Assembly: GCF_039542225.1 (NCBI RefSeq)
Contig: NZ_BAABHS010000016.1
Coordinates: 160,362-224,361 of the forward strand
Direction of reading: 5' to 3'
Length of the DNA: 64,000 nt
Source of the DNA: Yinghuangia aomiensis
Lineage (GTDB): Bacteria; Actinomycetota; Actinomycetes; Streptomycetales; Streptomycetaceae
The notes under the pieces are model-generated. The model was given only the letters and a program-made list of their open reading frames with translations, did not search any database and was not told the origin of the DNA. Position numbers and translations under genes: made by a program. Shown one piece after another: positions 16,148 through 24,434 of the stretch. The first letter of the stretch is position 1. Each line of letters begins with the position of its first letter.

Positions 16148-17218
16148 ATGCGCGCCGCCGTCCTCCGCAACGGCCACTTCGTCGTCGACGACATCCCCAA
16201 GCCCACCCCCGGCCCCGGCCAGGTCCTCGTCGAAACCGTCTCCTGCGGCATCTGCGGATCCGACCTGTCCGCCTACAAGCACACCGCCGAATTCCTCCAG
16301 GCCTCCATCGACTCCGACACCCCGTCCTTCATCTTCGACCCCGACGCCGACCTCGTCCTCGGCCACGAACTCGCCGCCCGCGTCATCCGCACCGGCCCCG
16401 GCGTCGACGGCTTCACCGAAGGCCAGGTCGTCGTCGGCCTCCCCTGGGCCCTCGACACCGGCGGCACCCTGCGCACCATCGGCTACTCCAACCAATTCCC
16501 CGGCGGCTTCGGCGAACGCATGGTCATGCAGGCCGCCGCCCTCGTGAAGGTCCCCGACCGCGTCCCCGCACCCGTCGCCGCCCTCACCGAACCCCTCGCC
16601 GTCGGCTTCGGCAACGTCGCCCGCTCCGGCGCCGAAAAAGGCGGCGGCGCCATCGTCATCGGCTCCGGCCCCATCGGCCTCGGCGCCATCGGCGGCCTCG
16701 TCGAACGCGGCGTCGCCCCCGTCATCGTCTCCGAACCCTCCCCCCGCCGCCGCGAACTCGCCCGCCTCTTCGGCGCCCACATCGTCGTCGACCCCGCCGA
16801 ACAAGACCCCTTCGACGCCTGGCGCACCGCCGCCGAACCCGGCCAGCCCCTCACCGTTTTCGAATGCTCCGGCAAAGCCGGCATGTTCAACGACGTCCTC
16901 TACAAAGTCCCGCGCGGCGCCACCGTCATGCTCATCGGCGTCTGCATGACCATGGACTCCTTCCGCCCCGTCGTCGGCATCTACAAAGACCTCACCGTCA
17001 AGATGTGCCTCACCTACCCGCCGGAGCAGTACCCGGCGACCCTGCGCCGCATCGCCGAAGGCACCGTCGACGCGGCCGCGCTCGTGACCGGCGAAGTCGG
17101 CTACGGCGGCGTCGCCGCGGCCATCGAGACGCTCAAGCACCCCGACGACCACGTCAAGGTCCTCGTCCGGCCCCACCTCGACGGCGACCGCGTCCACACA
17201 CCCGACCTCAGCCGCTGA
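16148..17218 (+). CDS. Zinc-dependent alcohol dehydrogenase (MDR family), module A
   Basis: Predicted 356 residues. Catalytic zinc ligands lie in SCGICGSDLSAYKH and GHELAAR; the Rossmann motif is VIGSGPIGLGAIGG. The four-Cys structural-zinc loop of classical enzymes is missing: the region after GLPWALDTGGT carries no cysteines, unlike the dehydrogenases at 45594 and 55566. The start ATG 16148 follows GAGGAGAA. As the partner of the flavin monooxygenase it could oxidise a cyclic or branched alcohol to the ketone, or act on the product. NAD(P) preference is not determined. The transcript likely ends at the hairpin at 17291-17311. Confidence 0.8.
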   Translation: MRAAVLRNGHFVVDDIPKPTPGPGQVLVETVSCGICGSDLSAYKHTAEFLQASIDSDTPSFIFDPDADLVLGHELAARVIRTGPGVDGFTEGQVVVGLPWALDTGGTLRTIGYSNQFPGGFGERMVMQAAALVKVPDRVPAPVAALTEPLAVGFGNVARSGAEKGGGAIVIGSGPIGLGAIGGLVERGVAPVIVSEPSPRRRELARLFGAHIVVDPAEQDPFDAWRTAAEPGQPLTVFECSGKAGMFNDVLYKVPRGATVMLIGVCMTMDSFRPVVGIYKDLTVKMCLTYPPEQYPATLRRIAEGTVDAAALVTGEVGYGGVAAAIETLKHPDDHVKVLVRPHLDGDRVHTPDLSR

Positions 17219-17290
17219 ACCACCCGCCGCACCACACGGCACACCCTCGCGCTCCGGCGCGCGTCCCCGCGCGGATGCACGCCGGGGCAC

Positions 17291-17311
17291 GGGGCGCACC
17301 ACGCGCGCCCC
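17291..17311 (+). terminator. Hairpin after module A
   Basis: GGGGCGC (17291-17297) pairs with GCGCCCC (17305-17311), 70 bases after the dehydrogenase stop codon. Confidence 0.4.
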
Positions 17312-17386
17312 GAACAAGCCCCCGCACTACGGCCGGGAACCTACACCGAGTAATCGAAACAGCACACACCGTCGCCTATCCGGCGG

Positions 17387-17392
17387 TACGCT
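17387..17392 (+). promoter_or_regulatory. -10 box of a probably leaderless transcript
   Basis: TACGCT fits TANNNT and ends seven bases before the ATG at 17400, so transcription would start at or next to the start codon. Confidence 0.4.
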
Positions 17393-17399
17393 GCGCCAC

Positions 17400-17828
17400 A
17401 TGCGCACCATGCCCGCGACGCCGTCCTGCCGCTTCGAGATCCCACCCGAGTACGCGGCGGTCCCCCACGCCCGCCGCACCGCCCACCAGATCGCCGCCCA
17501 ATGGGGCCTCCCGCCGGACCACGACCGCGCCGACACCCTGCGCGTCATCGTCTCCGAACTCGTCACCAACGCGGTCAAGCACGCGGGCATGCTCTCCCCC
17601 CGCATCGACATCGTCATGCGGCTCGACGAACTCGGCGACCTCCGCATCGGCGTCCACGACCGCCACCCCTTCCGCCCGAAGGCGCTCCTCGAACCGGTCG
17701 ACGACGACAGCGGCCGCGGACTGCACATCGTGAAAGCCCTCGTCGACGAATGCGGCGGCACCGCCGGCATCGAACCCGACGCGGACGACGGCGGGAAAAC
17801 GGTATGGGTGACACTGCCGCTCTACTGA
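17400..17828 (+). CDS. ATP-binding anti-sigma-type regulatory protein (HATPase_c_2)
   Basis: Predicted 142-residue GHKL ATPase of the RsbW/SpoIIAB-like family abundant in streptomycetes. The N box is SELVTNAVKH (Asn57), the G1-like segment is GVHDRHP and the G2 box is SGRGLHIVKAL. Proteins of this type bind or phosphorylate anti-anti-sigma factors or act as partners of SpoIIE phosphatases; one such phosphatase is at 46773-47978, but not in the same operon. ATG 17400 is chosen because the -10 box suggests a leaderless mRNA; ATG 17409 is an alternative. Confidence 0.8.
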   Translation: MRTMPATPSCRFEIPPEYAAVPHARRTAHQIAAQWGLPPDHDRADTLRVIVSELVTNAVKHAGMLSPRIDIVMRLDELGDLRIGVHDRHPFRPKALLEPVDDDSGRGLHIVKALVDECGGTAGIEPDADDGGKTVWVTLPLY

Positions 17829-17931
17829 CCCCCGCAATCCCGCCCCCGACTCCGGCGCCCGGGCAGGCACCGAATCGGACCGACGGAACCCGGAACCGGC
17901 GAATCGGGTGCGCCGGCGCGGGCTTTGCTCC

Positions 17932-17998
17932 CTGCTTGTTGGTGCGTGCTTTCTGTCTGTGGACAGACAGGAGACAGCAAGGGCCCGTTATGTAAACC
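17932..17998. repeat. Dispersed intergenic element, copy 2
   Basis: A 67-base intergenic block with CTGCTTGTTGGTG at its left end and ACAGCAAGGGCCCGTTATG then TAAACC at its right. The same two end blocks, with the same spacing, recur at 41669-41736. Between the ends lies an inverted repeat CTGTCTG-TGGA-CAGACAG (17953-17970). It sits between the anti-sigma-type gene and the VOC gene. It may be a REP- or MITE-like element, a structured RNA or a promoter module. Confidence 0.4.
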
Positions 17999-18045
17999 GG
18001 TGGAAGATACGGGAAATGCGGTGGTAGGACTCCCCGGGTGCGGGC

Positions 18046-18051
18046 TAGGGT
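18046..18051 (+). promoter_or_regulatory. Candidate -10 box for the VOC gene
   Basis: TAGGGT lies 52 bases before the GTG start at 18104. Confidence 0.3.
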
Positions 18052-18103
18052 GCGTGGCCTGTCCAGGCCGCCCGCGGGCGGCCGTGCGAAACAGGGGGTG
18101 CGC

Positions 18104-18850
18104 GTGGCGACGCAACTGGTCGGAATCCGAGTCGAGTCCGCAGCGCCCACGGAACTGGCCCGATTCTGGGCCGAGGCCCTCGGATGGCACGTCGACGGAA
18201 CCGCCGCGCGGTCCGCGGTGCCCGGGGTTCCGGATCTGCTGTTCACCGCGTCGCAGCGCCCGAAGACCGCGAAGAACCGGCTGCACCTGGACCTCGACCA
18301 CGCCCCGGACGGCGACGTCGACACCGAAGCGGCGCGGCTGATCGTCCTCGGGGCGCAGCACACCGACATCGGCCAAGGCGCGGTGCCGTGGCGCGTACTC
18401 GCCGATCCCGAAGGCAACGAGTTCTGCGTCCTCCCGCGGCCTCCCCTCCCCCACGCCGGACCGCCCCGGGACAGCGGCGTAGGCCGGTTGGCGCAGATCT
18501 GCCTGGACGCCGCCGACATGAACCGCCAGGAGACGTTCTGGGCGGCAGCCACGGGTTGGACGTTCGCGGTCCGCGACGCGTGGGCGGTACGCCTGTCCGG
18601 CCGCGAAGACACCGCACCCACGTTGGTGATGGGCCCCCCGGCGGCACCGAAGGCGGGGGCGAACCGACTGGGCTTGGTCCTGTCGGCGGCGGACGGCCCG
18701 GTCGAGGATTCGATACGGGGACTCGTGGCATCCGGCGCAACGCTCTTGGCGGATGCGGACGCTGGTGCTGGCGCGGAGCCGGGGACGGCGCTGGTCGATC
18801 CCGAGGGCAACGAGTTCTGGGTGGCGGACGCGGGCAAGGCCCGGCGCTGA
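18104..18850 (+). CDS. VOC-superfamily protein with two glyoxalase-like domains
   Basis: Predicted 248 residues made of two tandem VOC modules (about 1-115 and 125-243). Each ends in the characteristic DPEGNEF motif (LADPEGNEFCVLP, LVDPEGNEFWVAD), and each starts with a strand-helix such as LVGIRVESAAPTELARFWAE. These actinobacterial proteins are usually annotated as glyoxalase/bleomycin-resistance-like without known substrate; a metal-dependent lyase, dioxygenase or drug-binding role is possible. GTG 18104 follows an AGGGGG site. Preceded by the dispersed element at 17932-17998. Confidence 0.8.
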   Translation: MATQLVGIRVESAAPTELARFWAEALGWHVDGTAARSAVPGVPDLLFTASQRPKTAKNRLHLDLDHAPDGDVDTEAARLIVLGAQHTDIGQGAVPWRVLADPEGNEFCVLPRPPLPHAGPPRDSGVGRLAQICLDAADMNRQETFWAAATGWTFAVRDAWAVRLSGREDTAPTLVMGPPAAPKAGANRLGLVLSAADGPVEDSIRGLVASGATLLADADAGAGAEPGTALVDPEGNEFWVADAGKARR

Positions 18851-18879
18851 ATCCGGCGCGGCCTGCGGCCTGGCGTGCT

Positions 18880-18899
18880 TTGACCGCCGGTCCGGTCAA
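18880..18899. terminator. Bidirectional hairpin between convergent genes
   Basis: TTGACCG (18880-18886) pairs with CGGTCAA (18893-18899). It overlaps the stop codon of the leftward gene and follows the VOC gene by 29 bases. Confidence 0.45.
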
Positions 18900-19084
18900 C
18901 CCGAGCAGGCGCCGCGCTGGTCTTCCTGCCACTCGCACACCGGACACAACGTGACACCGGGATGCGAGGCCGGATACTCGGTGGCCTTCCCACACAGGAC
19001 GCAGTCGGCAAACCGCTCCCCCGCCGCCACCGGCCCCGGCTCGGGACGGGCGGGCGTTGCGCAGTACGGGTCGGGGGTGTCCAT
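18896..19084 (-). CDS. Small zinc-ribbon-like protein, 62 aa
   Basis: Predicted small cytoplasmic protein with two CxxC knuckles, CVLCGKATEY and CPVCEWQEDQ, the pattern of a rubredoxin/zinc-ribbon fold binding one metal ion; a further Cys lies near each end. ATG 19084 (MDTPDPYC) is preferred because the upstream frame is Arg/Gly/His-rich and not protein-like. Function unknown; possible nucleic-acid- or protein-binding accessory. Convergent with the VOC gene. Confidence 0.6.
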   Translation of the reverse strand: MDTPDPYCATPARPEPGPVAAGERFADCVLCGKATEYPASHPGVTLCPVCEWQEDQRGACSG

Positions 19085-19427
19085 GCGGTCGACTGTACCG
19101 CCGTGATGCCGGCGCCCGCCTGCACGTGACCGCTGCGACATGCGAGGTCATGGGGCCTCCCAGCCGTCCCACCCCGCCGCAAGACGCACCGGGCAACACC
19201 GGAGCGGGCGTTCGGCGCCCGCTGGCGGGTCCCGGAGGGGAAGGGTCGCCGGCCACCGGCCCGACGACCTGCTGATCTGCTGCTGAGCGCCTGCCACGCC
19301 GAGGAGCAACGCCCCTACGCCCCGGCCGAGCGCCTCCGGTGCGGGGCGCCTGCAACGGACATGGGGAAGTGCCGGGTTCGTCCCCGGCCGTGCGCGCGGG
19401 CGGGATCGCCGGCGCGGACTCGCGTGC
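19085..19427. other. Intergenic, contains only a hairpin
   Basis: About 340 bases between two leftward genes. No gene is apparent. A stem-loop, AGCGGGCG (19203-19210) with CGCCCGCT (19216-19223), could terminate transcripts from the gene at 19428-19955. Confidence 0.45.
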
Positions 19428-19955
19428 TCATCCGAGGAGGGTTGCCACGAAGGCGTCCGCGAACATCGTCGCGGCCCCGTGGGCAGTCTGGTCGTCGAGG
19501 ACCACGACGCGCGGGGCAGTGCGCGGTACGCCCGCGGTGTCGAGGAGGCGGACGCCGTCTCCGAAGGCCGCGACGGGTTTGCCCCGGGACCAGGCTTCGG
19601 CGACGAACGCCACGGCCGCCTGGTCGCGGGCCGGCAGGTCCGCCGCGGGTCGCCCGCCCGCGACCAGGACGGCGTCGCATGCGGTCGGCGCTGCCGTCCG
19701 CACCGAACGGACCACGTCGACGGGCCCGTCCGCGGTGTCGATGCGGACACGGTCGGGCAGCAGGACGTCGCAGACCACCCCGTGGCCGGACATCGCGATC
19801 ATCACGTCCGCGAGGGCATCCGTGTCGGCGCCGTCCGCAACCAGGACGGCCACAGTCGGGGCCCCGGCCCCGGCGCGGGCCACCGCACAGGCGGTGCCGC
19901 GCCAGGGCCGGTGACGCCTGGGCCGCCTCGCCCGGGTAGCTGGGCTTTCGTTCAT
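19428..19955 (-). CDS. Stand-alone catalase C-terminal-like (DJ-1/PfpI fold) domain
   Basis: Predicted 175 residues. After an Arg-rich lead, the sequence TVAVLVADGADTDALADVMI ... VLLPDRVRI ... CDAVLVAGG ... PVAAFGDGVRLLDTAGV follows the flavodoxin-like C-terminal domain of large-subunit catalases (KatE/HPII type), which is related to DJ-1/PfpI. The nucleophilic Cys of active DJ-1 proteins is replaced (AAFGDG), as in catalases. No catalase core is encoded next to it. It could be an orphan domain with chaperone-like or regulatory role, or a remnant. ATG 19955 is chosen. Confidence 0.6.
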   Translation of the reverse strand: MNESPATRARRPRRHRPWRGTACAVARAGAGAPTVAVLVADGADTDALADVMIAMSGHGVVCDVLLPDRVRIDTADGPVDVVRSVRTAAPTACDAVLVAGGRPAADLPARDQAAVAFVAEAWSRGKPVAAFGDGVRLLDTAGVPRTAPRVVVLDDQTAHGAATMFADAFVATLLG

Positions 19956-20320
19956 CGCCGACACGCGCTCTCTCCGCTCTGGTCCACCGCTGCGCCGCCG
20001 GTACCCGCTGGACGGCCGGGCCATACCGCCGATGTCGCGTGGCAATCACCCGGCGCTGGTGCGACGGCACGATCGGGAGACCGTGCGGGGCATCCGTCCC
20101 GCCTGCCGCGTCGGCGCGACCGAGCACGGTAGGCAGGGATGGGCTGTGCGGTGTCCGGCCATGAGCTGTCGTGGCCTGCGGAGTGCCGGGTCCGGCGCGC
20201 TCCGGCGCCTGAACCTGAAGGGGTCGACGCGGCGTGCGGGCTCCGCTACGGCGGCGCCCTTCGCCGCAGCAGCATGACCACGCCCGCAACCGGTGGGGTC
20301 ACCGCGCCAGCGGTGACGGG
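19956..20320. other. Intergenic, no gene established
   Basis: About 365 bases. A rightward frame from ATG 20139 shows only moderate codon bias and no recognisable domain, and overlaps the gene remnant that follows, so it is not called. Confidence 0.4.
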
Positions 20321-20860
20321 TTACGGCGAGGGCTTGGGCGGTCGGGGCGTGGCGGGAGCAAGGGTCGCGCCGAGGAACATGTCGGTGAGGTTGGCCGCGC
20401 AGGCTGCGCCGTCGTCTTCGGAGGGTTCGGTGTCGCTCCACAGGCGGGCTTGGTCGGCCAGGGCGTGCAGGAGCATCATCGCGCCGACGCGGGTGCGTTC
20501 GTCGCGCAGGGACTCCGGGACCGGGGCTGTCGACGACAGGTCGTGCGCGCTCCACAGACGCTGGTAGGCGTCCAAGCCTGCGGTGGCGCGGTGGAGTTCG
20601 AGGATCTCGGGCCGGTGGCTGCGCAGGTTGGTGTTGATCTCGGCGTTGATGCACGGGAACGCGCGGCCGTGCCAGCCGTCGGCGGTGAGCAGCCGGGCCA
20701 GGGGTTCGACGAACGCGTGCCGGCACGCGCACTCGACTCGCCGCCGGGCCGTCACCGCACCAGCGGAACCAACCGGCAGCCAGGGGCGTGGGGTGACCGC
20801 ACAACGCACAGAGGTGGCACGCGGACGTGTCAGTTCCCCGCGGGCGACATCCACGGGCAA
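20321..20860 (-). pseudogene. TetR-family regulator remnant lacking its DNA-binding domain
   Basis: From about codon 42 the frame is strongly coding and reads like the ligand-binding C-terminal half of a TetR regulator: HAFVEPLARLLTADG, HRPEILELHR, LWSAHDLSS, AMMLLHALADQARLW, NLTDMFLGATLAP. The expected N-terminal helix-turn-helix is absent in any frame upstream, where codon bias is lost (about 20740-20860). The most likely reading is a 5'-deleted gene; a stand-alone ligand-binding protein is possible. Confidence 0.55.
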
Positions 20861-20946
20861 CGGCAGCCGGCCTCATGCGCCGTCCGGTCGGGTCGGGTCG
20901 GCGGTGCGTGGCGGAAACCGGTTGGTGGCGGGGGCGCGCGGGCGCA

Positions 20947-20952
20947 TAGGGT
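20947..20952 (+). promoter_or_regulatory. -10 box of a probably leaderless transcript
   Basis: TAGGGT ends seven bases before the ATG at 20960; no Shine-Dalgarno sequence is present. Confidence 0.45.
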
Positions 20953-20959
20953 CCGGGGT

Positions 20960-21319
20960 ATGAGCACTCGTACGTTCCGCATCATGGTCCGCGGGGTCTT
21001 CGACGGCCTCACCGCCGAGCAGCGCGCCGAGTTGCAGGCGCAGGCGGCGGACCACGACGTTCTGCGCGCGGCGTTCACGCCGGAGGGGCACTTGTCGTAC
21101 GACATCGCGGTGCGTCCGGCGTTCACGTTCCGGTTCGCGGACTCGGGTGAGGCGGAGGAGGACATCCTCGAGGCCGCCGAGCGTGCGGAGGAGAAGGCGC
21201 GGGCGTGGCTCGACGAGCGCGGCTACGGCTACAAGAACCTGCGCTCGCAGTGCGAGGACCTTTCGCAGGCCCCGCTCGCGAAGCGGCAGCGGCGTGCGGC
21301 CGCGCGCGGGGACGGCTGA
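20960..21319 (+). CDS. DUF6204-like protein, 119 aa
   Basis: Predicted small cytoplasmic protein. RTFRIMVRGVFDGLTAEQRA at the start and AFTPEGHLSYDIAVRPAFTF in the middle are typical of a streptomycete family annotated as DUF6204; a charged helix (EEDILEAAERAEEKARAWLD) and a basic C-terminus (KRQRRAAARGDG) follow. The function of the family is unknown. Probably transcribed without a leader from the TAGGGT box at 20947. Not clearly in an operon; the next gene starts 107 bases later. Confidence 0.7.
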   Translation: MSTRTFRIMVRGVFDGLTAEQRAELQAQAADHDVLRAAFTPEGHLSYDIAVRPAFTFRFADSGEAEEDILEAAERAEEKARAWLDERGYGYKNLRSQCEDLSQAPLAKRQRRAAARGDG

Positions 21320-21426
21320 CGAACTTCCGGGTCCGCGGCGCGTGGTGGGCGTCTCGGGGCGCGTCGCGGCGGGTCTCGGGGGTGCCGCGGCCGTAAGGTC
21401 GGACGTGTTTCCGAGGAGGGTTCCGC

Positions 21427-21999
21427 ATGTCTGCGACGCGCAAGGTGACCTATTCGATGGCCATGTCGCTCGACGGCTATGTCGTCGGGCCGGACGGCGA
21501 TTTCCGGTGGACGACGCCCAGCGACGAGATCTTCCGGCATTCGATCGCGGAGATCCGCGATGTCGGCGTCCACCTGATGGGGCGGCGGCTGTACGAGACG
21601 ATGCTGTACTGGGAGACCGCCGACCAGGATCCGTCACTCGACGCCGACCGGCTCACGTGGGCGGCGCTGTGGAAAGCGGTCCCCAAGGTGGTGTTCTCCC
21701 GCACGCTGTCGACGGTGGAAGGCAACGCCCGGCTGGCGTCGGGCAGTTTGGCCGAGGAGATCGCCAAGCTGCGCGTCGAGCCGGCCGCGGGCTCCATCGC
21801 CATCGGCGGCGCCACGCTCGCCACGCAGGCGGCCGAGCTGGATTTGATCGACGAGTACCTGGTGCGGGTCTTCCCGGTACTGCTCGGCGGCGGGCAGCCG
21901 TACTTCGCCCGTGACGAACGCCGGGTGGATTTGGAGCTGGTCGAGTCGCGGACGTTCGAGTCGGGAGCCCTGTTTCTCCACCATCGGGTGGTCCGGTAG
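21427..21999 (+). CDS. Dihydrofolate reductase-family (RibD C-terminal-like) protein
   Basis: Predicted 190 residues. KVTYSMAMSLDGYVVGPDGD at the start, HLMGRRLYETM, a strand-turn SIAIGGATLATQAAELDLID and VRVFPVLLGGGQPYF are the standard landmarks of the stand-alone RibD C-terminal family, presumed NADPH-dependent reductases. The ATG 21427 follows GAGGAGGG. It belongs to the same broad family as the gene at 4764-5345 but is not its recent duplicate. Confidence 0.8.
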   Translation: MSATRKVTYSMAMSLDGYVVGPDGDFRWTTPSDEIFRHSIAEIRDVGVHLMGRRLYETMLYWETADQDPSLDADRLTWAALWKAVPKVVFSRTLSTVEGNARLASGSLAEEIAKLRVEPAAGSIAIGGATLATQAAELDLIDEYLVRVFPVLLGGGQPYFARDERRVDLELVESRTFESGALFLHHRVVR

Positions 22000-22284
22000 C
22001 GGGCGCGGCCCCTTCCGGCATGGCACGCGGCGGACAGTGCGCCCCGCGCGGTCTCGGGTGTGCCTGCCAACGCGGCGGCGTCCGCCGGGGGCAGGAGGGC
22101 CGGCTCGCGGATCCGGCACAGGGTGTCCGCCGAGGCCGTCCAGTCGACGGGCGACTGCTCGTCGCAGAGCACCTCAAGGACGGGTCCCACGGGCGGCGGC
22201 GCCCGGTGCGGCGAGGGCGTCGCGGGCGGTTCGGATGCGTTCCGCGGAGCCGGAGAGGTGGGCGACGAGGAGACGGGGGTCCAT
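22000..22284 (-). pseudogene. Frameshifted small gene, function unknown
   Basis: A leftward frame from ATG 22284 (MDPRLLVAHLSGSAERIR) is strongly coding for about 28 codons, then the signal moves to another frame near 22195-22205, at a run of GCC triplets, and continues as VLEVLCDEQSPVDWTASAD ... PADAAALAGTPETARGALSA. Both parts have nearly all G/C third positions. One extra base in the run would explain this. The 3' end then runs antisense to the reductase gene without a clear stop, so the tail may be lost too. Confidence 0.45.
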
Positions 22285-22675
22285 GGCGGGCACGGTAACC
22301 GGGGGCGCTGACTTGGTGGTTGCGTGTCGGTCCGTGGGGCGCCGTGGTGTGGGCGGTGGCTGTATGCGGAGTCCCGGTCGCCGCCTGGGGCTTGCTCGCG
22401 GTGGTGGGAGCGGCGTCGGCAGGTCGTCCGGAATGCGTGGGCGGCTCGCGTGATCCGTCGGGTTGCCGCGTGGCAACCCGGTTCGCCGTTCGCGGATTTC
22501 GTGGCGTGGCGGCGCCCCGCGCGGGTTGTGTCCGGGGTGATGGCGAAGGCGGGAAGTCTGCCGCTTCCCGCCCCGATCAAGGTATCGCGGGCCAGGGGCC
22601 TTGTGGCAAGGGGCTGTTCGTCGCGGAGAATCGTGGGCCGAGGGCCGGATCAAGGCGACGTGGGAGTGCTTCGAA
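22285..22675. other. Intergenic, no gene seen
   Basis: About 390 bases upstream of the glycosyltransferase gene. No frame shows coding character and no clear promoter element was recognised. Confidence 0.45.
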
Positions 22676-23941
22676 GTGCGTGTGCTGTTGTCGACATATG
22701 GGTCGCGCGGGGACGTGGAACCGCTGGTGGCGTTGGCGGTGCGGTTGCGGGAACTCGGCACGGAGGTACGGGTTTGCGCGCCGCCGGACGACGATTTCAC
22801 GCAGCGGCTGGCCGACGTCGATGTACCGCTGGTGCCGGTCGGCCCGTCGGCGCGGGCGTTGACCCTTTCGGGACCGTCGCCGTCGTCGATGCCGCAGCGT
22901 GCGGCCGCGTTGATGGCGGGGCAGGCGGAGGTGCTGCCGGACGCCGCCGAGGGTTGTGACGTGCTGGTGGCGACCGGGATGGTGCCGGCGGCGGCGGGTG
23001 CGTTGTCGGTGGCGGAGAAGGTCGGGATCCGGTCGGTGTCGGTGACGTTCCAGCAGCTGACGCTGCCGTCGCTGCGGCGGCGTCCGTTGGCTTATGCGGG
23101 GCGGCCGTTCCCGCCGGAGGTGACGGACACCGCGGTGCTGTGGGAGATGGACGCGGAGAGCAACAACGTCCTGTTCCGTCGGGCGCTCAACGCCACCCGG
23201 AAGACGCTGGGCTTGGCGCCCGTGGACGACGTACGCGAATACGTCGTCGGCGCCCGGCCGTGGCTGGCCACCGACCCGGTACTGGACCCGTGGTTTGCGA
23301 CGCCGGGCCTGGACGTGGTGCAGACGGGGTCGTGGATCCTGCCCGACGAGCGACCGCTGCCGGACGACTTGGCGGCTTTCCTCGACGCGGGCGAGGCCCC
23401 GTTGTATGTGGGCTTCGGCAGCATGCCGCTGCACGGGTCCGGTGATGTCGCCCAGGCCGCGATCGCGGCGGCGCGTGCGCACGGGCGGCGGCTGGTGCTG
23501 GGCCGCGGGTGGGCGGACCTGGCGGCGGCGGACGGCGCGGACGACTGCTTCGTGGTCGGCGAGGCCAACCACCAGGCGCTGTTCCCCCGCGTGGCCGCGG
23601 TCGTCCACCACGGCGGGCAGGGCACCACGATGACGGCGGCCCGCGCGGCCGTCCCGCAGGTGGTGGTGCCGCAGCTGGCCGACCAGCCGTACTGGGCCGG
23701 TCGGGTGGCGGATCTGGGGATCGGCGTGGCCCACGACGGTCCCGCGCCGACCGCGGCGTCCCTGACCGCGGCACTCGACACGGCGCTGGCCGGGCAGATG
23801 CGGGCGCGGGCGGCGGATGTGGCCGGGACGGTGCGCGGGGACGGCACCGGGGTGGCGGCGAAGCTGCTGCGCGAGGCGGTCGCGGACGGCGGCCCGGCGG
23901 GACGGGTCGGCGGGGTCGGAGGGATGTACCGGGTGGGGTGA
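22676..23941 (+). CDS. GT1-family glycosyltransferase
   Basis: Predicted 421-residue GT-B enzyme transferring sugar from a nucleotide sugar to a small hydrophobic acceptor. The N-terminal domain begins VRVLLSTYGSRGDVEPLVAL, as in natural-product and macrolide glycosyltransferases. The donor site is VHHGGQGTTMTAARAAVPQV followed by QLADQPYWAGRVADLGIG. YVGFGSMP opens the C-terminal domain. GTG 22676 has GGGAG upstream. No biosynthetic cluster surrounds it, so it may detoxify macrolide-like compounds or modify a lipid; stand-alone. Confidence 0.85.
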   Translation: MRVLLSTYGSRGDVEPLVALAVRLRELGTEVRVCAPPDDDFTQRLADVDVPLVPVGPSARALTLSGPSPSSMPQRAAALMAGQAEVLPDAAEGCDVLVATGMVPAAAGALSVAEKVGIRSVSVTFQQLTLPSLRRRPLAYAGRPFPPEVTDTAVLWEMDAESNNVLFRRALNATRKTLGLAPVDDVREYVVGARPWLATDPVLDPWFATPGLDVVQTGSWILPDERPLPDDLAAFLDAGEAPLYVGFGSMPLHGSGDVAQAAIAAARAHGRRLVLGRGWADLAAADGADDCFVVGEANHQALFPRVAAVVHHGGQGTTMTAARAAVPQVVVPQLADQPYWAGRVADLGIGVAHDGPAPTAASLTAALDTALAGQMRARAADVAGTVRGDGTGVAAKLLREAVADGGPAGRVGGVGGMYRVG

Positions 23942-24421
23942 GGGCCGTCTGCCGGGGGTCTGACCGCGGTCTGGCTGGGGAGCCGCGGCGGCGGGGTCGA
24001 CGGGCGGGTGGGCGGTGCGCCCTCCGGGTATTGCCGCCGCCGGCGTTCTCGGGGGCGGGCGTGGCCGCAGATTTCACCGCCCGGCGGTAGGGGTACGCGG
24101 GGCTTCCGGGGCCCGCTCGATCGACGGCATGTGCGTCTCCCCGGGCCCCGGCCTCATCACCGGCCGGTCCGGGAAGCGCCCTCGGCCGCTCCCCTGGCGC
24201 ACGCACTCCCGGAAACGGGCCGACTCGTCGAACGGCCGCGGCGGCGGTGCCGCCCCCGCCGCGGAACACGCGGACACGGCGGCGAGCAGGTCTCCTGGGA
24301 GCGGAGCGATTCCGGACCGTCGTGCGCTGTGGCTGCACGCATCGGTTCGGTGCTGTCGGGCGGTACGGCGCGGGCGCGGGAGGTCCTGTGCCGTACCGCG
24401 GGAGTCGGGTGACGCAGGCTC
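23942..24421. other. Intergenic, no gene seen
   Basis: About 480 bases between the glycosyltransferase and the coiled-coil protein. Frames through it are Arg/Pro/Ala-rich without the local codon bias. Confidence 0.45.
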
Positions 24422-24427
24422 TAGGGT
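24422..24427 (+). promoter_or_regulatory. -10 box of a probably leaderless transcript
   Basis: TAGGGT ends seven bases before GTG 24435, the spacing expected when the start codon is the 5' end of the mRNA. Confidence 0.45.
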
Positions 24428-24434
24428 GATCACC

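Noticed and set aside
20139..20567. 142-codon rightward ORF
   Set aside because: Moderate codon bias, no family, and it overlaps the better-supported TetR remnant on the other strand.
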